64,000 bases of DNA from Deltaproteobacteria bacterium (GCA_016209105.1 JACQWR010000024.1:1-64000), one strand, 5' to 3'; counted from the stretch's first letter, positions 44,422 through 53,917 are shown. Made by a program: numbers and translations. The notes: generated from the letters alone by a model not told the origin.

Positions 44422-44754
44422 TTAGAGCAGCACAAACCCCAGCGCAGTATTCACGGTGTCTCTGATCACGCCGAGCGCGGCATTGATGGCAGCTTCAACG
44501 GTCAGGATGCCCAACCCCTCGATAGTGAGCAGGACGGTACGGGATGCATTCTTCTGAACGTCCAGATGAAGTCGTGCCTGCTCCGGGGTCATCTTTCCCA
44601 GCGCCAGCTGACTCTCGATAAACACGATTGACTCCGCAATCTTCTTGAATTCGGACTCAGCGTAGTCCTTGGCGCCGGGCCATTGTTTCTTGAATGGCTT
44701 TGCTGCAGCAGCAAGCATCTGTTTTAACAACTCGTCAATATTGATCTTTGCCAT
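44422..44754 (-). CDS. Hypothetical protein of a three-gene cassette
   Basis: A 110-residue protein, no family recognised. It has an amphipathic N-terminal helix (INIDELLKQMLAAAAKPFKKQW), a central ESQLALGKMTPEQARLHLDVQK helix and a hydrophobic, glycine-containing C-terminal stretch (LLTIEGLGILTVEAAINAALG), probably mostly alpha-helical. Third of three same-direction genes with a lipoprotein and a two-span membrane protein, 27 bp after the lipoprotein. Good GGAG-type ribosome site. May be membrane associated. Confidence 0.6.
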   Translation of the reverse strand: MAKINIDELLKQMLAAAAKPFKKQWPGAKDYAESEFKKIAESIVFIESQLALGKMTPEQARLHLDVQKNASRTVLLTIEGLGILTVEAAINAALGVIRDTVNTALGFVLL

Positions 44755-44781
44755 CTCACCCCCTCCGGTTGATTCTTGCCG

Positions 44782-45252
44782 CTACTTGTCCGGTGACTCG
44801 CCTCGCTTTTTTGCGAGCTCTAACTTGAGGATCGCCGTAAAGCTGGCATTGAAGGCAGAGCGGAGCGGTTTTATCTGCTCGCGCCGCAAGCCGCCTTTAT
44901 GAAGCTGCTCCAGCTTGTCAAGACTGTCCGCAAGCAGGTCAAGCTGCTTGAGTGTTATCTCGTTCTTCGAAATCGCCGCGGCTCGTACGCGAATGGCGCT
45001 TAAGTCTACTTTCGCCTCATCGTAAAACTTGGTATTTGTGTCGTGCCCGGCTTCCGGTTTTCCCACATTGCGTTCAAGGCCTGTCAGGAACGTCTCACAT
45101 TTCCGCTGCAGTTCACTGACGGACTTGTCAATCTGCTCATCGTAGTCGGCGATGAGCCTGATACTGGCGCATCCTGCCAGAGCAACGACAAGCAATAGCG
45201 ATGCGAGCCGCACCGGAAGGCCCGGTTTGCAAAAACTGATCATGTGCCTCAT
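44782..45252 (-). CDS. Hypothetical lipoprotein of a three-gene cassette
   Basis: A 156-residue protein with a signal peptide ending in the lipobox ALAGC (Cys about residue 28), so it is probably a lipid-anchored envelope protein. The mature part is helical and charged (DYDEQIDKSVSELQRKCETFLTGL) and resembles a coiled-coil spacer. No known domain is recognised. It lies between the two other small genes of the cassette and is likely co-transcribed with them. Confidence 0.7.
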   Translation of the reverse strand: MRHMISFCKPGLPVRLASLLLVVALAGCASIRLIADYDEQIDKSVSELQRKCETFLTGLERNVGKPEAGHDTNTKFYDEAKVDLSAIRVRAAAISKNEITLKQLDLLADSLDKLEQLHKGGLRREQIKPLRSAFNASFTAILKLELAKKRGESPDK

Positions 45253-45310
45253 GCGCCCTCCTTTTCATTATAGGTGGTGAACATCAAATCAGTGTCCGTG
45301 TGAACAAAAC

Positions 45311-45330
45311 GGGCTGCGGATCAGCGGCTG
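45311..45330 (+). repeat. 20-bp direct repeat, copy 1
   Basis: GGGCTGCGGATCAGCGGCTG occurs exactly here and at 45845-45864. Together they bracket the first gene of the small-envelope cassette (45378-45704). Confidence 0.75.
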
Positions 45331-45377
45331 ACGAGGCAGTCCGCTTGAGCGCCGAATCGGGCTGGTAACCGGAATCT

Positions 45378-45704
45378 TCATTTGCCTGCGGGAGAAGGCG
45401 CGAAGAGCCCGACTAATGCTCCTACCGCGGCAGACCCCAGAGAAACAAGGACCTCAGGGGTCGTTTTCCCTGCAATCACGAGCCCGATGGAGCCAAGAGC
45501 CGCAATGAGCGCTAATGCGCCGAGCACCACGACAGCGATGCGAAAGAGCAATACATCACCCACCCATGAGGCTTCCTTTGACCTCTCTGCCGTTTCTTTG
45601 AGTACGGGGAGGGGGTCAGGATCTGTCTTTAGTCTCGTAATGAGTGAGGGATCTTCTGAAAACATCTTTACCATCCGATCCACTGAACGCATTTGCTCTG
45701 CCAT
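45378..45704 (-). CDS. Hypothetical two-span membrane protein
   Basis: A 108-residue protein. Residues 1-50 are cytoplasmic and charged (SLITRLKTDPDPLPVLKETAERS); two hydrophobic helices follow (LLFRIAVVVLGALALIAALGSIG and a Gly/Ala-rich second span ending VGLFAPSPAG). The start at 45704 has AGGAGG upstream; a longer frame to 45842 is unlikely to be translated. No family recognised. It is the first gene of the cassette and lies between 20-bp direct repeats. Holin-like topology is possible but unsupported by context. Confidence 0.6.
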   Translation of the reverse strand: MAEQMRSVDRMVKMFSEDPSLITRLKTDPDPLPVLKETAERSKEASWVGDVLLFRIAVVVLGALALIAALGSIGLVIAGKTTPEVLVSLGSAAVGALVGLFAPSPAGK

Positions 45705-46215
45705 TTTAGCCTCCTTAACGTAAGATTCTCTTGGGCATGATGCTGATAACTCATGAGACCTGCTGTTGCTCTTTCGTGTCTCACGCGAAACAGCCATTTC
45801 GTTAAACTTCCCCCGTTCGTGTAATTGCCGTTGCAGGCCCATCGGGGCTGCGGATCAGCGGCTGGCGTACACGCGTGCGTACTCGTGGGAACGGTTGCCC
45901 GCTGCAACTCCTTGATAGACCGGCGCAGAGCGCCGGACAGAAAGCGGATGGCAATCCGCCGGCTGTAACGACGCGAGCGCAAGGCTTCGCGCCGTTGGTG
46001 GAGAAGTTTTGGTTTTAGGCAGGTTGGCAAAGACGCTAAAGACTCGGTCATCCCCATCCCTCACGATCATCTGCAGAGTATGGAACGAAACCTGCGGTCT
46101 TTTTTGTAAAGTTCTCTTAGAGATTTGCCGAAAAGCAGCGCAACTTAAGCACGTTACGCCTCGTTTGTCAATGATGTTCATGTTTCATGAAGACAATGGC
46201 GGCGTCCAGAACAGA
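45705..46215. other. Intergenic region with direct repeat, no gene
   Basis: About 510 bp. It contains the second 20-bp direct repeat and a GC-rich stretch with possible hairpins (GGCGCAGAGCGCC, GCGGATGGCAATCCGC). No coding frame looks real. Confidence 0.4.
45845..45864 (+). repeat. 20-bp direct repeat, copy 2
   Basis: Exact second copy of GGGCTGCGGATCAGCGGCTG, 534 bp from the first, in the same orientation. Confidence 0.75.
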
Positions 46216-47433
46216 TCAGAAGATGACCTTCAAAACCATATCAATTTCCTTGAGAACCCCGATGATTCCCGCCGCCTCATCCGCCTTCAGCTTGGCGGCA
46301 TCAATGCCCGATATGATATCGTGGAGGCCGGTAAACGCCTCCTGCACGTTCAGGTCGCCGTCCATTTTTTCAGAAAAGATTCTTTTTATTTTCTTTGCAA
46401 TCCTTGCCTCAGTATCCGGTTTCGCACCCGCCTTCTTCCTGATCCGGCGTATAGCGCTTTGTAATTCCCTCAACCTCATGGCCGCATGAAACATCGCCCT
46501 GTCCGAATAATTAAGGCCCATCCGGTAATGGCCGCAGATGAGAAAAAACCGTATCTCTGCGGCGGTATACCCTTGACTGAGAAGGGTGTCGGTATAATAC
46601 ACGTTTCCCTTGCTCTTCGACATCTTGTGCCCGTGTACGGTGAGATGCCGGCAGTGCAGCCAGTATTTGGCCATGGGGTACGGTTCCAGGGATTCGAGGA
46701 TGGCCAGCGTATAATCGTGGTGACGGTAGAGGTTGTCTATCCCCCCGCAATAGAGCGACAGGGTCTCGTGAAAGTGCGGACTGATCATGGCAGGGTCCTG
46801 GATATTCCAGGCAGGCCGCCCTTTTCCAATGTTCGTATCCCAATACACCCTGTCCCCCTTTTTGTATCCGTGCCAGATGATGAAATCGCCGCGGTTCCAC
46901 TGTATTCCTGGGTAGGTATCCTTGTGGAACCTCCTTCTTCTCCGGGGCCACTGCGCCATGTCGAGCCCGTAGAGCTTGCCGAAACCAGGAAATTTCAGCG
47001 GATCGAAATAGACGTTCCCCTTGTGCCGGTAGGCAATGCCGAGATCAATCAGCCGCTCGATGAGTGCAACGGCTTCGTTGACGCTTTCCGACGCCCTGGG
47101 CAGATAGTCGGGGATTTTCATGCCGAGCAGGCGCATCTCCTTGAGGAAAGCGGCGATATTTTTCTCCGTCAGTTCTTTAACGCCGGTCCGTCTCTTATTC
47201 GCCTCCTCAATGGTCTTGTCTTCAAGATCGGTGAAGTTCATGCCCCGCGCAACCGCGTACCCTGAATATTCCAGGTACCGCACGAGGACGTCTTCGAATA
47301 AGAACGTCCGGAAATTTCCTATGTGGGCCCGTTGATAGACCGAAGGTCCGCAGGTGAATATGGTCACCACGTTGGGGTTGGCGGGATGGAAAGGCTCGAT
47401 CCACTTGCCCAGGGAATTGAAGAGTTTCAGCAT
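46216..47433 (-). CDS. Cysteinyl-tRNA synthetase-like protein with altered zinc site
   Basis: A 405-residue class I synthetase-fold protein of the CysRS family. HIGH appears as HIGN in CGPSVYQRAHIGNFRTF (residues 28-44), and KMSKS is intact (HGHKMSKSKGN). In place of the normal GWHIECSAM block it has AWNIQDPAM, so one zinc-ligand Cys is Asp. In place of HHENE it has HHDYT, so the Glu ligand is also lost. The protein is about 55 residues shorter than usual, missing the C-terminal part. It follows pyrF in one operon. It may be a paralog acting on another substrate, not the cell's main CysRS. Confidence 0.8.
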   Translation of the reverse strand: MLKLFNSLGKWIEPFHPANPNVVTIFTCGPSVYQRAHIGNFRTFLFEDVLVRYLEYSGYAVARGMNFTDLEDKTIEEANKRRTGVKELTEKNIAAFLKEMRLLGMKIPDYLPRASESVNEAVALIERLIDLGIAYRHKGNVYFDPLKFPGFGKLYGLDMAQWPRRRRRFHKDTYPGIQWNRGDFIIWHGYKKGDRVYWDTNIGKGRPAWNIQDPAMISPHFHETLSLYCGGIDNLYRHHDYTLAILESLEPYPMAKYWLHCRHLTVHGHKMSKSKGNVYYTDTLLSQGYTAAEIRFFLICGHYRMGLNYSDRAMFHAAMRLRELQSAIRRIRKKAGAKPDTEARIAKKIKRIFSEKMDGDLNVQEAFTGLHDIISGIDAAKLKADEAAGIIGVLKEIDMVLKVIF

Positions 47434-47546
47434 GGGGTATGGCGCTCCGGTACGTGCGCAACAAGCGCTCTCAACAACGATCGAGGCTCTCCGCGCCCAT
47501 AGGGCTGGATTTGCGGGACACGCTTCCGATCAGACAGAAGAGGTCC

Positions 47547-48296
47547 TCACCTGACCTCGGCATATATCTTCTCTATGGCTTCATTTATGTTCGCGGATTT
47601 CATAATCGGCCTGCCGATGACGATGAAGTCCGCTTCCACCCGGACCGCCTCTTTCAGGGAAGCGATCCTTACCTGATCATGTCTGTCCGGATACCAGCCC
47701 GGCCTGATGCCCATACAGATCCTTTTCAGCGGGTTATCGCGTATGGCGTCCAGGTCTTTCACCGAACCTTCAATGTACGCATAGTTGTTCATCAGGGCGA
47801 TATCGGAAAACGCCTTCACGATTTCCTCATGGCTTTTGTCGTAAATCCATTTTATCTCCAGGTCGGTAAAAGAGGTAAGGGCGGTGACACCGGCAATATA
47901 TTTAAGAAGGTCCGTATTTTTCGGCCGGAAATTGGAGGAACAGTGGATGGAAATGATATTGGCCCCGGCATTTACCAGTCTGCTGATGCTGTATTCCATT
48001 GTGCTCGGAATGTCGTGCAGCTTCGCGTCCACCATGACCCCGAGCTTATATTCGTCCCTCAGGCTTGATATGATCTTGGTCACGTCCCCGCTGTACAGCA
48101 TGTCGCTGATCTTTACTCCCCAGATCATTCCCTTTTCCCGGGCCTTGGCAAGAGCAGTGAATATCCCCTTCTCCTTGGCAGACGGATACGTCACCCCATC
48201 AACGGCGACGATAATCTGGCTCATGGCAGCGCCTGTCCTGGGGGCATAGCCCCGAATGGGGCTTGCACCGTCAACGTCAACGACTATCTTGCCCAT
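47547..48296 (-). CDS. pyrF: Orotidine 5'-phosphate decarboxylase
   Basis: A ~249-residue OMP decarboxylase, final step of UMP synthesis. The catalytic D-x-K-x-x-D is VMVDAKLHDIPST; the phosphate-binding region is GIRPGWYPDRHDQVRI and the last strand VIGRPIMKS. Two opening Met codons are possible: 48296, with AAGGAG eight bases upstream, and 48224, where the barrel fold begins. I chose the former. The extra N-terminus contains IVVDVDGA, echoing IIVAVDGV of the first strand. It precedes the CysRS-like gene by about 110 bp. Confidence 0.85.
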   Translation of the reverse strand: MGKIVVDVDGASPIRGYAPRTGAAMSQIIVAVDGVTYPSAKEKGIFTALAKAREKGMIWGVKISDMLYSGDVTKIISSLRDEYKLGVMVDAKLHDIPSTMEYSISRLVNAGANIISIHCSSNFRPKNTDLLKYIAGVTALTSFTDLEIKWIYDKSHEEIVKAFSDIALMNNYAYIEGSVKDLDAIRDNPLKRICMGIRPGWYPDRHDQVRIASLKEAVRVEADFIVIGRPIMKSANINEAIEKIYAEVR

Positions 48297-48505
48297 GTTC
48301 GTACTCTCCTTCGCAACGTGAAACAACACGGATGATAACGCATCAACCTCGCCATATCGGCATCCCTTTCCAGGGGGTAACGTTACACGCTTATGAACGG
48401 TCTTAACAAACATCCTTGCGCAACTGCACGAGAGTCTTCGCCGTCATAAAAGTACCCCCGCCCCCACCATATGTCAAGCCCTTTGATTCCTTCAGGTAAT
48501 AGGCC

Positions 48506-49720
48506 TTACTCCTCCCGCCTCTCCAGCAGTCCCACCACTTCGATGTGGCCGGTCTGGGGAAACATATCAATCGGCAGCAGGCGCTTGAGCAAAAAACCGC
48601 GTTCAGCCAGATACCGGCAATCACGCGCCTGCGTCGCGGGATTGCAGGAAACATAAACGACTCGCTCCGGCTTAAGCGCCACGAGCGCATCCAGCACCTT
48701 CCGGCTGCAACCGGTTCTGGGCGGATCGAGAATTACCACATCCACCGCCATTCTGCCCTTGACAAATTCCGTCCCCATCACCCTGGCCGCGTCGCCCGGG
48801 AAGAATTTTGCCTTGCTCTTCCCCTCCTCACCCATATTGATTGCCGCACAGCGGACTGCATTTCTATCGCCCTCGATGCCGAAAACGCGGCGGGCACGGG
48901 GCAACGCAAAAAGCGCGAACAGACCTGACCCGCAGTAGCAGTCCAGCACCGTCTCCCGGCCGGTTAGGGCGCACAGATCAATTACCTCCGCCGCAAGCGT
49001 CTCCACCATGGAACAATTCGCCTGGAAAAAGCCCCGGGAGGGAACGAGGAAGCTCCGGCTCCCCACAAATCTTGTCACCGAAGAAGAACTGCTTAGATCC
49101 GAGATCGCTCCCCCCTCGGCCGCATCGGACCAGAGGGTAAGTCTCCTCCCACGCAATTTCTCCTCACCGGCGCGCAGGGCGTTCCGGAACGCCTCGCAGG
49201 CACGGTTGATAGAATCGTCCACAATCATACACTCCCGGATGTCCACCACCCCGCTGCCGGAGACATGCACGAATCCTATCGCTATCGTATTTTCACCGCC
49301 GCAGTTGATATGATACTCCGCTTTGCCGCGGTAGTTATAAATCGCGGCAGATGGTTTCGCCGGCGCAAGCGGCGGGACAGGAAATTTTCCTATTCTGGCA
49401 AAGGCTTCCCGTACCTGTCTCTCCTTGAGTTCAAGCTGGTGCGGATAACGTATGTGCTGATACCGGCACCCGCCGCACCGCGCAAAATACGGGCACACGG
49501 GCGCTGTTCTCTGCGGGGAGGGTTCAAGTATTTCCTTTATCTCGCCCCGGGCGAACTTTTTCTTCAGCCCGGCAAGTTCCACCCGTATGCGGTCGCCGTC
49601 CACCGCAAAAGGCACAAAGATCACCAGGTCATTTACCAGCCCCACCCCGTCGCCGCCAAAAGCAACGTCGCGGATTGTGGTTTCTACAGTATCTCCCTTT
49701 TTCACCTTCTGCGACTCCAT
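48506..49720 (-). CDS. rlmD: 23S rRNA (uracil-C5)-methyltransferase, RlmD-like
   Basis: A 404-residue RumA/RlmD-type enzyme that methylates C5 of a uracil in 23S rRNA using SAM. An N-terminal TRAM domain (residues 7-60), a [4Fe-4S] site from CPYFARCGGC near 75-84 plus a later Cys (RECMI), the SAM-binding VLDCYCGSGLFALF near 262-275, and the catalytic VYVSCNPATQARD near 358-370 are all present. The first Met (49720) is near GGGAG; the frame is open further upstream but the upstream part is not conserved. Confidence 0.9.
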   Translation of the reverse strand: MESQKVKKGDTVETTIRDVAFGGDGVGLVNDLVIFVPFAVDGDRIRVELAGLKKKFARGEIKEILEPSPQRTAPVCPYFARCGGCRYQHIRYPHQLELKERQVREAFARIGKFPVPPLAPAKPSAAIYNYRGKAEYHINCGGENTIAIGFVHVSGSGVVDIRECMIVDDSINRACEAFRNALRAGEEKLRGRRLTLWSDAAEGGAISDLSSSSSVTRFVGSRSFLVPSRGFFQANCSMVETLAAEVIDLCALTGRETVLDCYCGSGLFALFALPRARRVFGIEGDRNAVRCAAINMGEEGKSKAKFFPGDAARVMGTEFVKGRMAVDVVILDPPRTGCSRKVLDALVALKPERVVYVSCNPATQARDCRYLAERGFLLKRLLPIDMFPQTGHIEVVGLLERREE

Positions 49721-49894
49721 AAAAACTGAACTCCCCCCGTCCGCACGAACCGCTCCCGATCGTTGAATAGGGGGGAATAACAGGAAAAAGAAGACCAACA
49801 GCGCGTGTTCTTAGCATGTTGCATTTCCCTTTACAAGCTGCATGAATATTGTTAATTATTGAAAATCAATCAGTCCAGAAAACGGGGGATACTT

Positions 49895-51106
49895 TTGGAA
49901 CGGAATCAAACCACAGAAACCAGCAACCAAACCGCTGCAAGCGAAATGCACGCGGAAAACAATGTGCACCGTCTTTCCCTGAACGGGAGGGAGATCGTTC
50001 TGGTGGGCACGGCTCACGTCTCATGGGAAAGCGCCGATCTGGTGGAACGCGTCATCGCCGAAGAAAAACCCGATGTCGTCTGCGTGGAACTCTGCAAAAC
50101 CCGTTTTGATGCAATCACGCAGAAGGACCGCTGGCAGGAGATGGACATTATCAAGGTGATCCGGGAGAAACGAACGTCCCTGCTCCTGTTCCAGCTGCTC
50201 ATGGTCTCTTTCCAGAAAAAAATTGCCGAAAAATTCGGCATAAAACCCGGAGAAGAAATGCTGCGGGCAATCAGCAAGGCGGATGCAAGCGGCGCCCGGC
50301 TTGTCCTCGCGGATAGAGGTATACGCGTCACCCTCCTGCGCACGTGGCGCATGATGAGCTTCTGGAGCAAGTCAAAATTCCTGTCGGAAGTAATGCTGTC
50401 CCTTTTCGGCGCCGAGGAAATCACGAAAGAAGAGATAGAAAAACTCAAGCAGCACGACATGCTGGAGCTGGCCCTGCAGACCGTCGGCGAAAAGATGCCC
50501 TCAATAAAAATCACGTTGATTGATGAGCGGGATGAGTACCTCGCCCATATGATCGGCCGCGCGGAGGGTAAAAAAATCGTCGCTGTCGTCGGCGCCGGGC
50601 ATGTCCCCGGCATCATAAAAAACATGGACAGGCACATTGACCTGGAGGAGCTTGATCAGATTCCGCCCCCCAGCCTCTGGGCGAGAACCGCTGGCTGGGG
50701 ATTTTCCGCGGCAATCGTAGGCCTTTTTATCGCCGGATTCTTCTTCTCAGGCGGCCGGGCAAGCATGAACATGATCCTGTGGTGGGCGGCGATCACTGCC
50801 GCCTGTTCAGGCATGGGGGCGCTCATTCTGCTGGCCCATCCCGTCACCATCCTAACGTCCGCCATGGCCGCTCCCATAACGACGCTGCACCCACTGATCG
50901 CCGCGGGGTGGGTTGCCGGTCTTACGGAAGCGACGATACGGAAACCCCAGGTAAAGGACTTTCTCAACCTGACCAGCGACATCACCACGCTAAAAGGTTT
51001 CTTCTGCAACAAAATCACCCGCATACTGCTGCTTGTCGCGGTTGTTAATCTTACTACGTCCATCGGCACGTTCGTAGCCATTCCCGTGATGATGCGGTTC
51101 TTCTGA
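49895..51106 (+). CDS. TraB/PrgY-family membrane protein
   Basis: About 403 residues. The TraB domain is shown by NGREIVLVGTAHVS with the first conserved GTAH, PDVVCVELCKTRFD, and VAVVGAGHVPGIIKN with the second Gly-His. The C-terminal 130 residues hold four to five helices. Enterococcal TraB/PrgY inhibits pheromone peptides and may be a protease; the function in Gram-negative bacteria is unknown. TTG at 49895 behind GGGGG is preferred to a TTG at 49859; neither is certain. It is divergent from rlmD and followed by the rhomboid gene. Confidence 0.85.
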   Translation: MERNQTTETSNQTAASEMHAENNVHRLSLNGREIVLVGTAHVSWESADLVERVIAEEKPDVVCVELCKTRFDAITQKDRWQEMDIIKVIREKRTSLLLFQLLMVSFQKKIAEKFGIKPGEEMLRAISKADASGARLVLADRGIRVTLLRTWRMMSFWSKSKFLSEVMLSLFGAEEITKEEIEKLKQHDMLELALQTVGEKMPSIKITLIDERDEYLAHMIGRAEGKKIVAVVGAGHVPGIIKNMDRHIDLEELDQIPPPSLWARTAGWGFSAAIVGLFIAGFFFSGGRASMNMILWWAAITAACSGMGALILLAHPVTILTSAMAAPITTLHPLIAAGWVAGLTEATIRKPQVKDFLNLTSDITTLKGFFCNKITRILLLVAVVNLTTSIGTFVAIPVMMRFF

Positions 51107-51174
51107 TACGTAAATCCCCGTCCCCACCGGGCGGGGTACGCCGCAGGCGTTCTCGATCACCACCAAGGGTTGCC

Positions 51175-52032
51175 ATGCAAAACAATAAAAGGAATTCCCT
51201 GCTCTGCCCCCGCTGCCGCAAACTCATCAGCGCCGACGAACCTGTTTGTCCTTACTGCGGTCTGAACCGGCCCGGTTCCCGGACAATAATCGGCCTGGTC
51301 AACCGCTTCCAGGTAACTCATTTTGACGCCGTCAGGATCATCATTTATATCAATGCCGCTCTCTACGTGCTCTCGCTCATTTTCGGTTCACCTATGCGGG
51401 AATCCTTTATGAATCCCCTGACCTTTCTCTCCCCTTCCAACGAAGGTCTTTTCCTTCTGGGGGGAACGGGAACGATCCCCTTTGCCGGATACGGGCGCTG
51501 GTGGACGCTCGTATCGGCGTCCTTCCTGCATGGCGGCATTCTCCACATTTTTTTCAACATGGCAGCCCTGGCACAGGTCGGGCCCTTTGTGCTCAATGAA
51601 TTCGGTTTCAGCCGTTTCACGCTCGTCTACATAGTAAGCGGCGCGGCTGGATTCTTTCTCTCTGTCATTGCGGGGGTTCCCTTCACCATCGGCGCATCCG
51701 CCGGTATCTGCGGCCTCATCGGCGCTATCCTCTACTACGGGAAAACGCGGGGCGGACTCTACGGCGACGTTATTTACCGTCAGGCTCTTGGCTGGATCGT
51801 GGGGCTCGCCATCTTTGGCTTTTTTGTGCCGGAAATCAACAATTGGGCGCATGGCGGAGGTCTTGCGGCGGGTATTATCCTTGCCGTTATCCTGGGCTAC
51901 CATGAGCAGAGGAACGAAAATACGGTTCACCGGGTGCTGGGAGCTGTGTGTGTTCTCCTTACCGTTGCCATCTTGCTATGGGCCATCACGCAGGCCCTGG
52001 CCATTCATTTTTTCTCCTCCCGCTTCCCGTAG
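51175..52032 (+). CDS. Rhomboid-family intramembrane serine protease with zinc ribbon
   Basis: A 285-residue protein. An N-terminal zinc ribbon (CPRCRKLISADEPVCPYCG, residues 11-29) faces the cytoplasm. The rhomboid core of six helices follows: SFLHGGILHIFFNM (helix 2), the nucleophile GASAGICG (Ser, helix 4) and the His in NNWAHGGGLAAG (helix 6). This dyad is complete, so it should cleave membrane proteins. The ATG lies behind a weak ribosome site; TraB precedes it by 68 bp, so they may be co-transcribed. Confidence 0.92.
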   Translation: MQNNKRNSLLCPRCRKLISADEPVCPYCGLNRPGSRTIIGLVNRFQVTHFDAVRIIIYINAALYVLSLIFGSPMRESFMNPLTFLSPSNEGLFLLGGTGTIPFAGYGRWWTLVSASFLHGGILHIFFNMAALAQVGPFVLNEFGFSRFTLVYIVSGAAGFFLSVIAGVPFTIGASAGICGLIGAILYYGKTRGGLYGDVIYRQALGWIVGLAIFGFFVPEINNWAHGGGLAAGIILAVILGYHEQRNENTVHRVLGAVCVLLTVAILLWAITQALAIHFFSSRFP

Positions 52033-52117
52033 ATTCCATTGACAGGATGCCCGGTGCTCCATTATATTATTGACGTTCCCTCCCGCAGGGGGCTTCACTT
52101 TTACGAGAGCATCACGT

Positions 52118-53815
52118 ATGGCCGATAAACGAACCGTAAAGAAAACGGGACCAGGACGTAAAAGCGCGGAGAGTGACTCCCTCAAGCCCGAGCGGCTCAT
52201 CGAAAGCTATCGTTCCCTGGTGGATTCAAGCTCCGATTCCATGTACATTGTGGACAGGCGCTGCCGATATCTCTTCGCCAACAGACATCACCTGGAAAGG
52301 CGCGGCATGACACTGGAAGAGATTATCGGCAAGACGTACTGGGGTTTCTTCATGCCGGCACACAACAAGGAATTCACCAAGAAAGTAAAAAAGGTCATGG
52401 CCACGGGTAAATCAATCCAGTTTGACCACCCGGCACAAACAGACCCCACGAGACATATCTTGCAGACGTTCAGTCCCATAAAAGACCGGAACGGGAAAAT
52501 AACGACCGTCGCCATCGTTTCCAAAGACATAACCACGCGGAGAAAAATGGAGGAAGCGCTTCGGGAAAGCGAAGACCGTTACCGTGATCTGGTGGAGCAC
52601 GGCAATGAACCTATCTGCACCCACGATCTCGACGGCAACATTCTTTCCGTGAACGAGGCGCTCGTTAAACTCATCGGATTCAGCAGGAAAAACATCGTAG
52701 GGAAAAATGCCCGTGATTTTCTGGCGCCCGGGGTGCGGGGTGAATTCAAAACATACCTGGCCGCTATCAAGAAGAATGGAACCGCTAAGGGGTTGATGCT
52801 TGCCCTCAACCACGCGGGAGAAAAGCGCATCCTGGAATATAACAATACCCTGCGCACGGAAGGGATACCCAAACCCCTTGTTCGGGTCATGGTACACGAT
52901 ATCACTGAACGCGTATCCATAGAGCACAAGATCAAGAATGCATTATCTCTCCTGCGTACGACGCTGGATTCCACCGCTGACGGTATTCTGGTTGTAAACA
53001 AGGAAGGCAAGATCGAAACATTCAACCGCAAGTTCACCGAAATGTGGCGCATACCCCGCTCCGTCGCCCAGTCATATGACGGCAGGCGATTAGTGACATT
53101 CGTGAATAAGCAAATGGAAGATCCGGGCAGTTTTCTTGCCAAGATAAAGTATCTTTTCAGCCATCCCGAAGCGGAAAGCCTGGATGAACTTACTTTCAAG
53201 GACGGACGGGTATTTGAGCAGTATTCACAGCCCCAGCGGGAAGGCAGAAAAATTATCGGGCGGGTCTGGAGCTTTCGTGATATCTCGGAACGCAAGAATG
53301 CGGAGGAAACCATCAGACGCCTGGCATACCACGATGTTCTGACGGGGTTACCCAACCGCCTGCTCTTTAACGACCGCCTTAATATGGCGCTGGCGCACGC
53401 AAAACGGAACGGGAAACAACTGGCACTGATGATGCTTGACCTGGATGAATTCAAAGAAATCAACGACAACATGGGACACCAGACCGGAGATATTTTACTG
53501 CAAAAAGTCGGTGAGCGTCTGTCCGGCATCGTGCGGGAAAGCGATACCGTCGCCCGACTGGGGGGTGATGAATTCATGCTCGTGATACCGAATACCACCA
53601 ACCCGGAGGATGCCGTGGTTATTGCCGGGAAAATAATAACAGCCCTCCGGCCGCCGTTTATATTGGATAGCCATAAAATCCAGATCACGACCAGCATCGG
53701 CATCGCCATATTTCCTAATCACGGCAGCGACGCGAATACCCTGATGAGGCATGCCGATATCGCGATGTACAGCGCCAAGGAACAGGGCGGCAATAATTAC
53801 CACATCTATACCTGA
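52118..53815 (+). CDS. PAS-containing diguanylate cyclase
   Basis: A 565-residue signalling protein with a basic N-terminus, three PAS-like sensor domains (about residues 35-145, 155-275 and 285-390) and a C-terminal GGDEF domain making c-di-GMP. The active site is RLGGDEF near residues 481-487, and RESD five residues upstream is the inhibitory I-site, so product feedback is likely. No membrane helix and no EAL domain. It follows the rhomboid gene but has its own start region. Signal unknown; the PAS domains could bind redox or small-molecule ligands. Confidence 0.93.
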   Translation: MADKRTVKKTGPGRKSAESDSLKPERLIESYRSLVDSSSDSMYIVDRRCRYLFANRHHLERRGMTLEEIIGKTYWGFFMPAHNKEFTKKVKKVMATGKSIQFDHPAQTDPTRHILQTFSPIKDRNGKITTVAIVSKDITTRRKMEEALRESEDRYRDLVEHGNEPICTHDLDGNILSVNEALVKLIGFSRKNIVGKNARDFLAPGVRGEFKTYLAAIKKNGTAKGLMLALNHAGEKRILEYNNTLRTEGIPKPLVRVMVHDITERVSIEHKIKNALSLLRTTLDSTADGILVVNKEGKIETFNRKFTEMWRIPRSVAQSYDGRRLVTFVNKQMEDPGSFLAKIKYLFSHPEAESLDELTFKDGRVFEQYSQPQREGRKIIGRVWSFRDISERKNAEETIRRLAYHDVLTGLPNRLLFNDRLNMALAHAKRNGKQLALMMLDLDEFKEINDNMGHQTGDILLQKVGERLSGIVRESDTVARLGGDEFMLVIPNTTNPEDAVVIAGKIITALRPPFILDSHKIQITTSIGIAIFPNHGSDANTLMRHADIAMYSAKEQGGNNYHIYT

Positions 53816-53858
53816 TGAGAATACCGACCGTTCCCGCTACGGGATGTGAGGCTCAGCG

Positions 53859-53917
53859 TTGAATTCTGCAGCAAGCGCATTCCCCGTGGCTTGCCGCGGG
53901 GTAAGCGAGCGAACGAT
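53859..53917 (-). repeat. ~60-bp dispersed repeat, copy 2 (inverted)
   Basis: GAATTCTGCAGCAAGCGCAT, then TCCCCGTGG and CCGCGGGGTAAGCGAGCG. Reverse complement of the 29067-29122 copy at roughly 85 percent. Confidence 0.6.

Noticed and set aside
45843..46010. tRNA or ribozyme in the GC-rich spacer
   Set aside because: Some short hairpins form, but no cloverleaf or known ribozyme core could be assembled.
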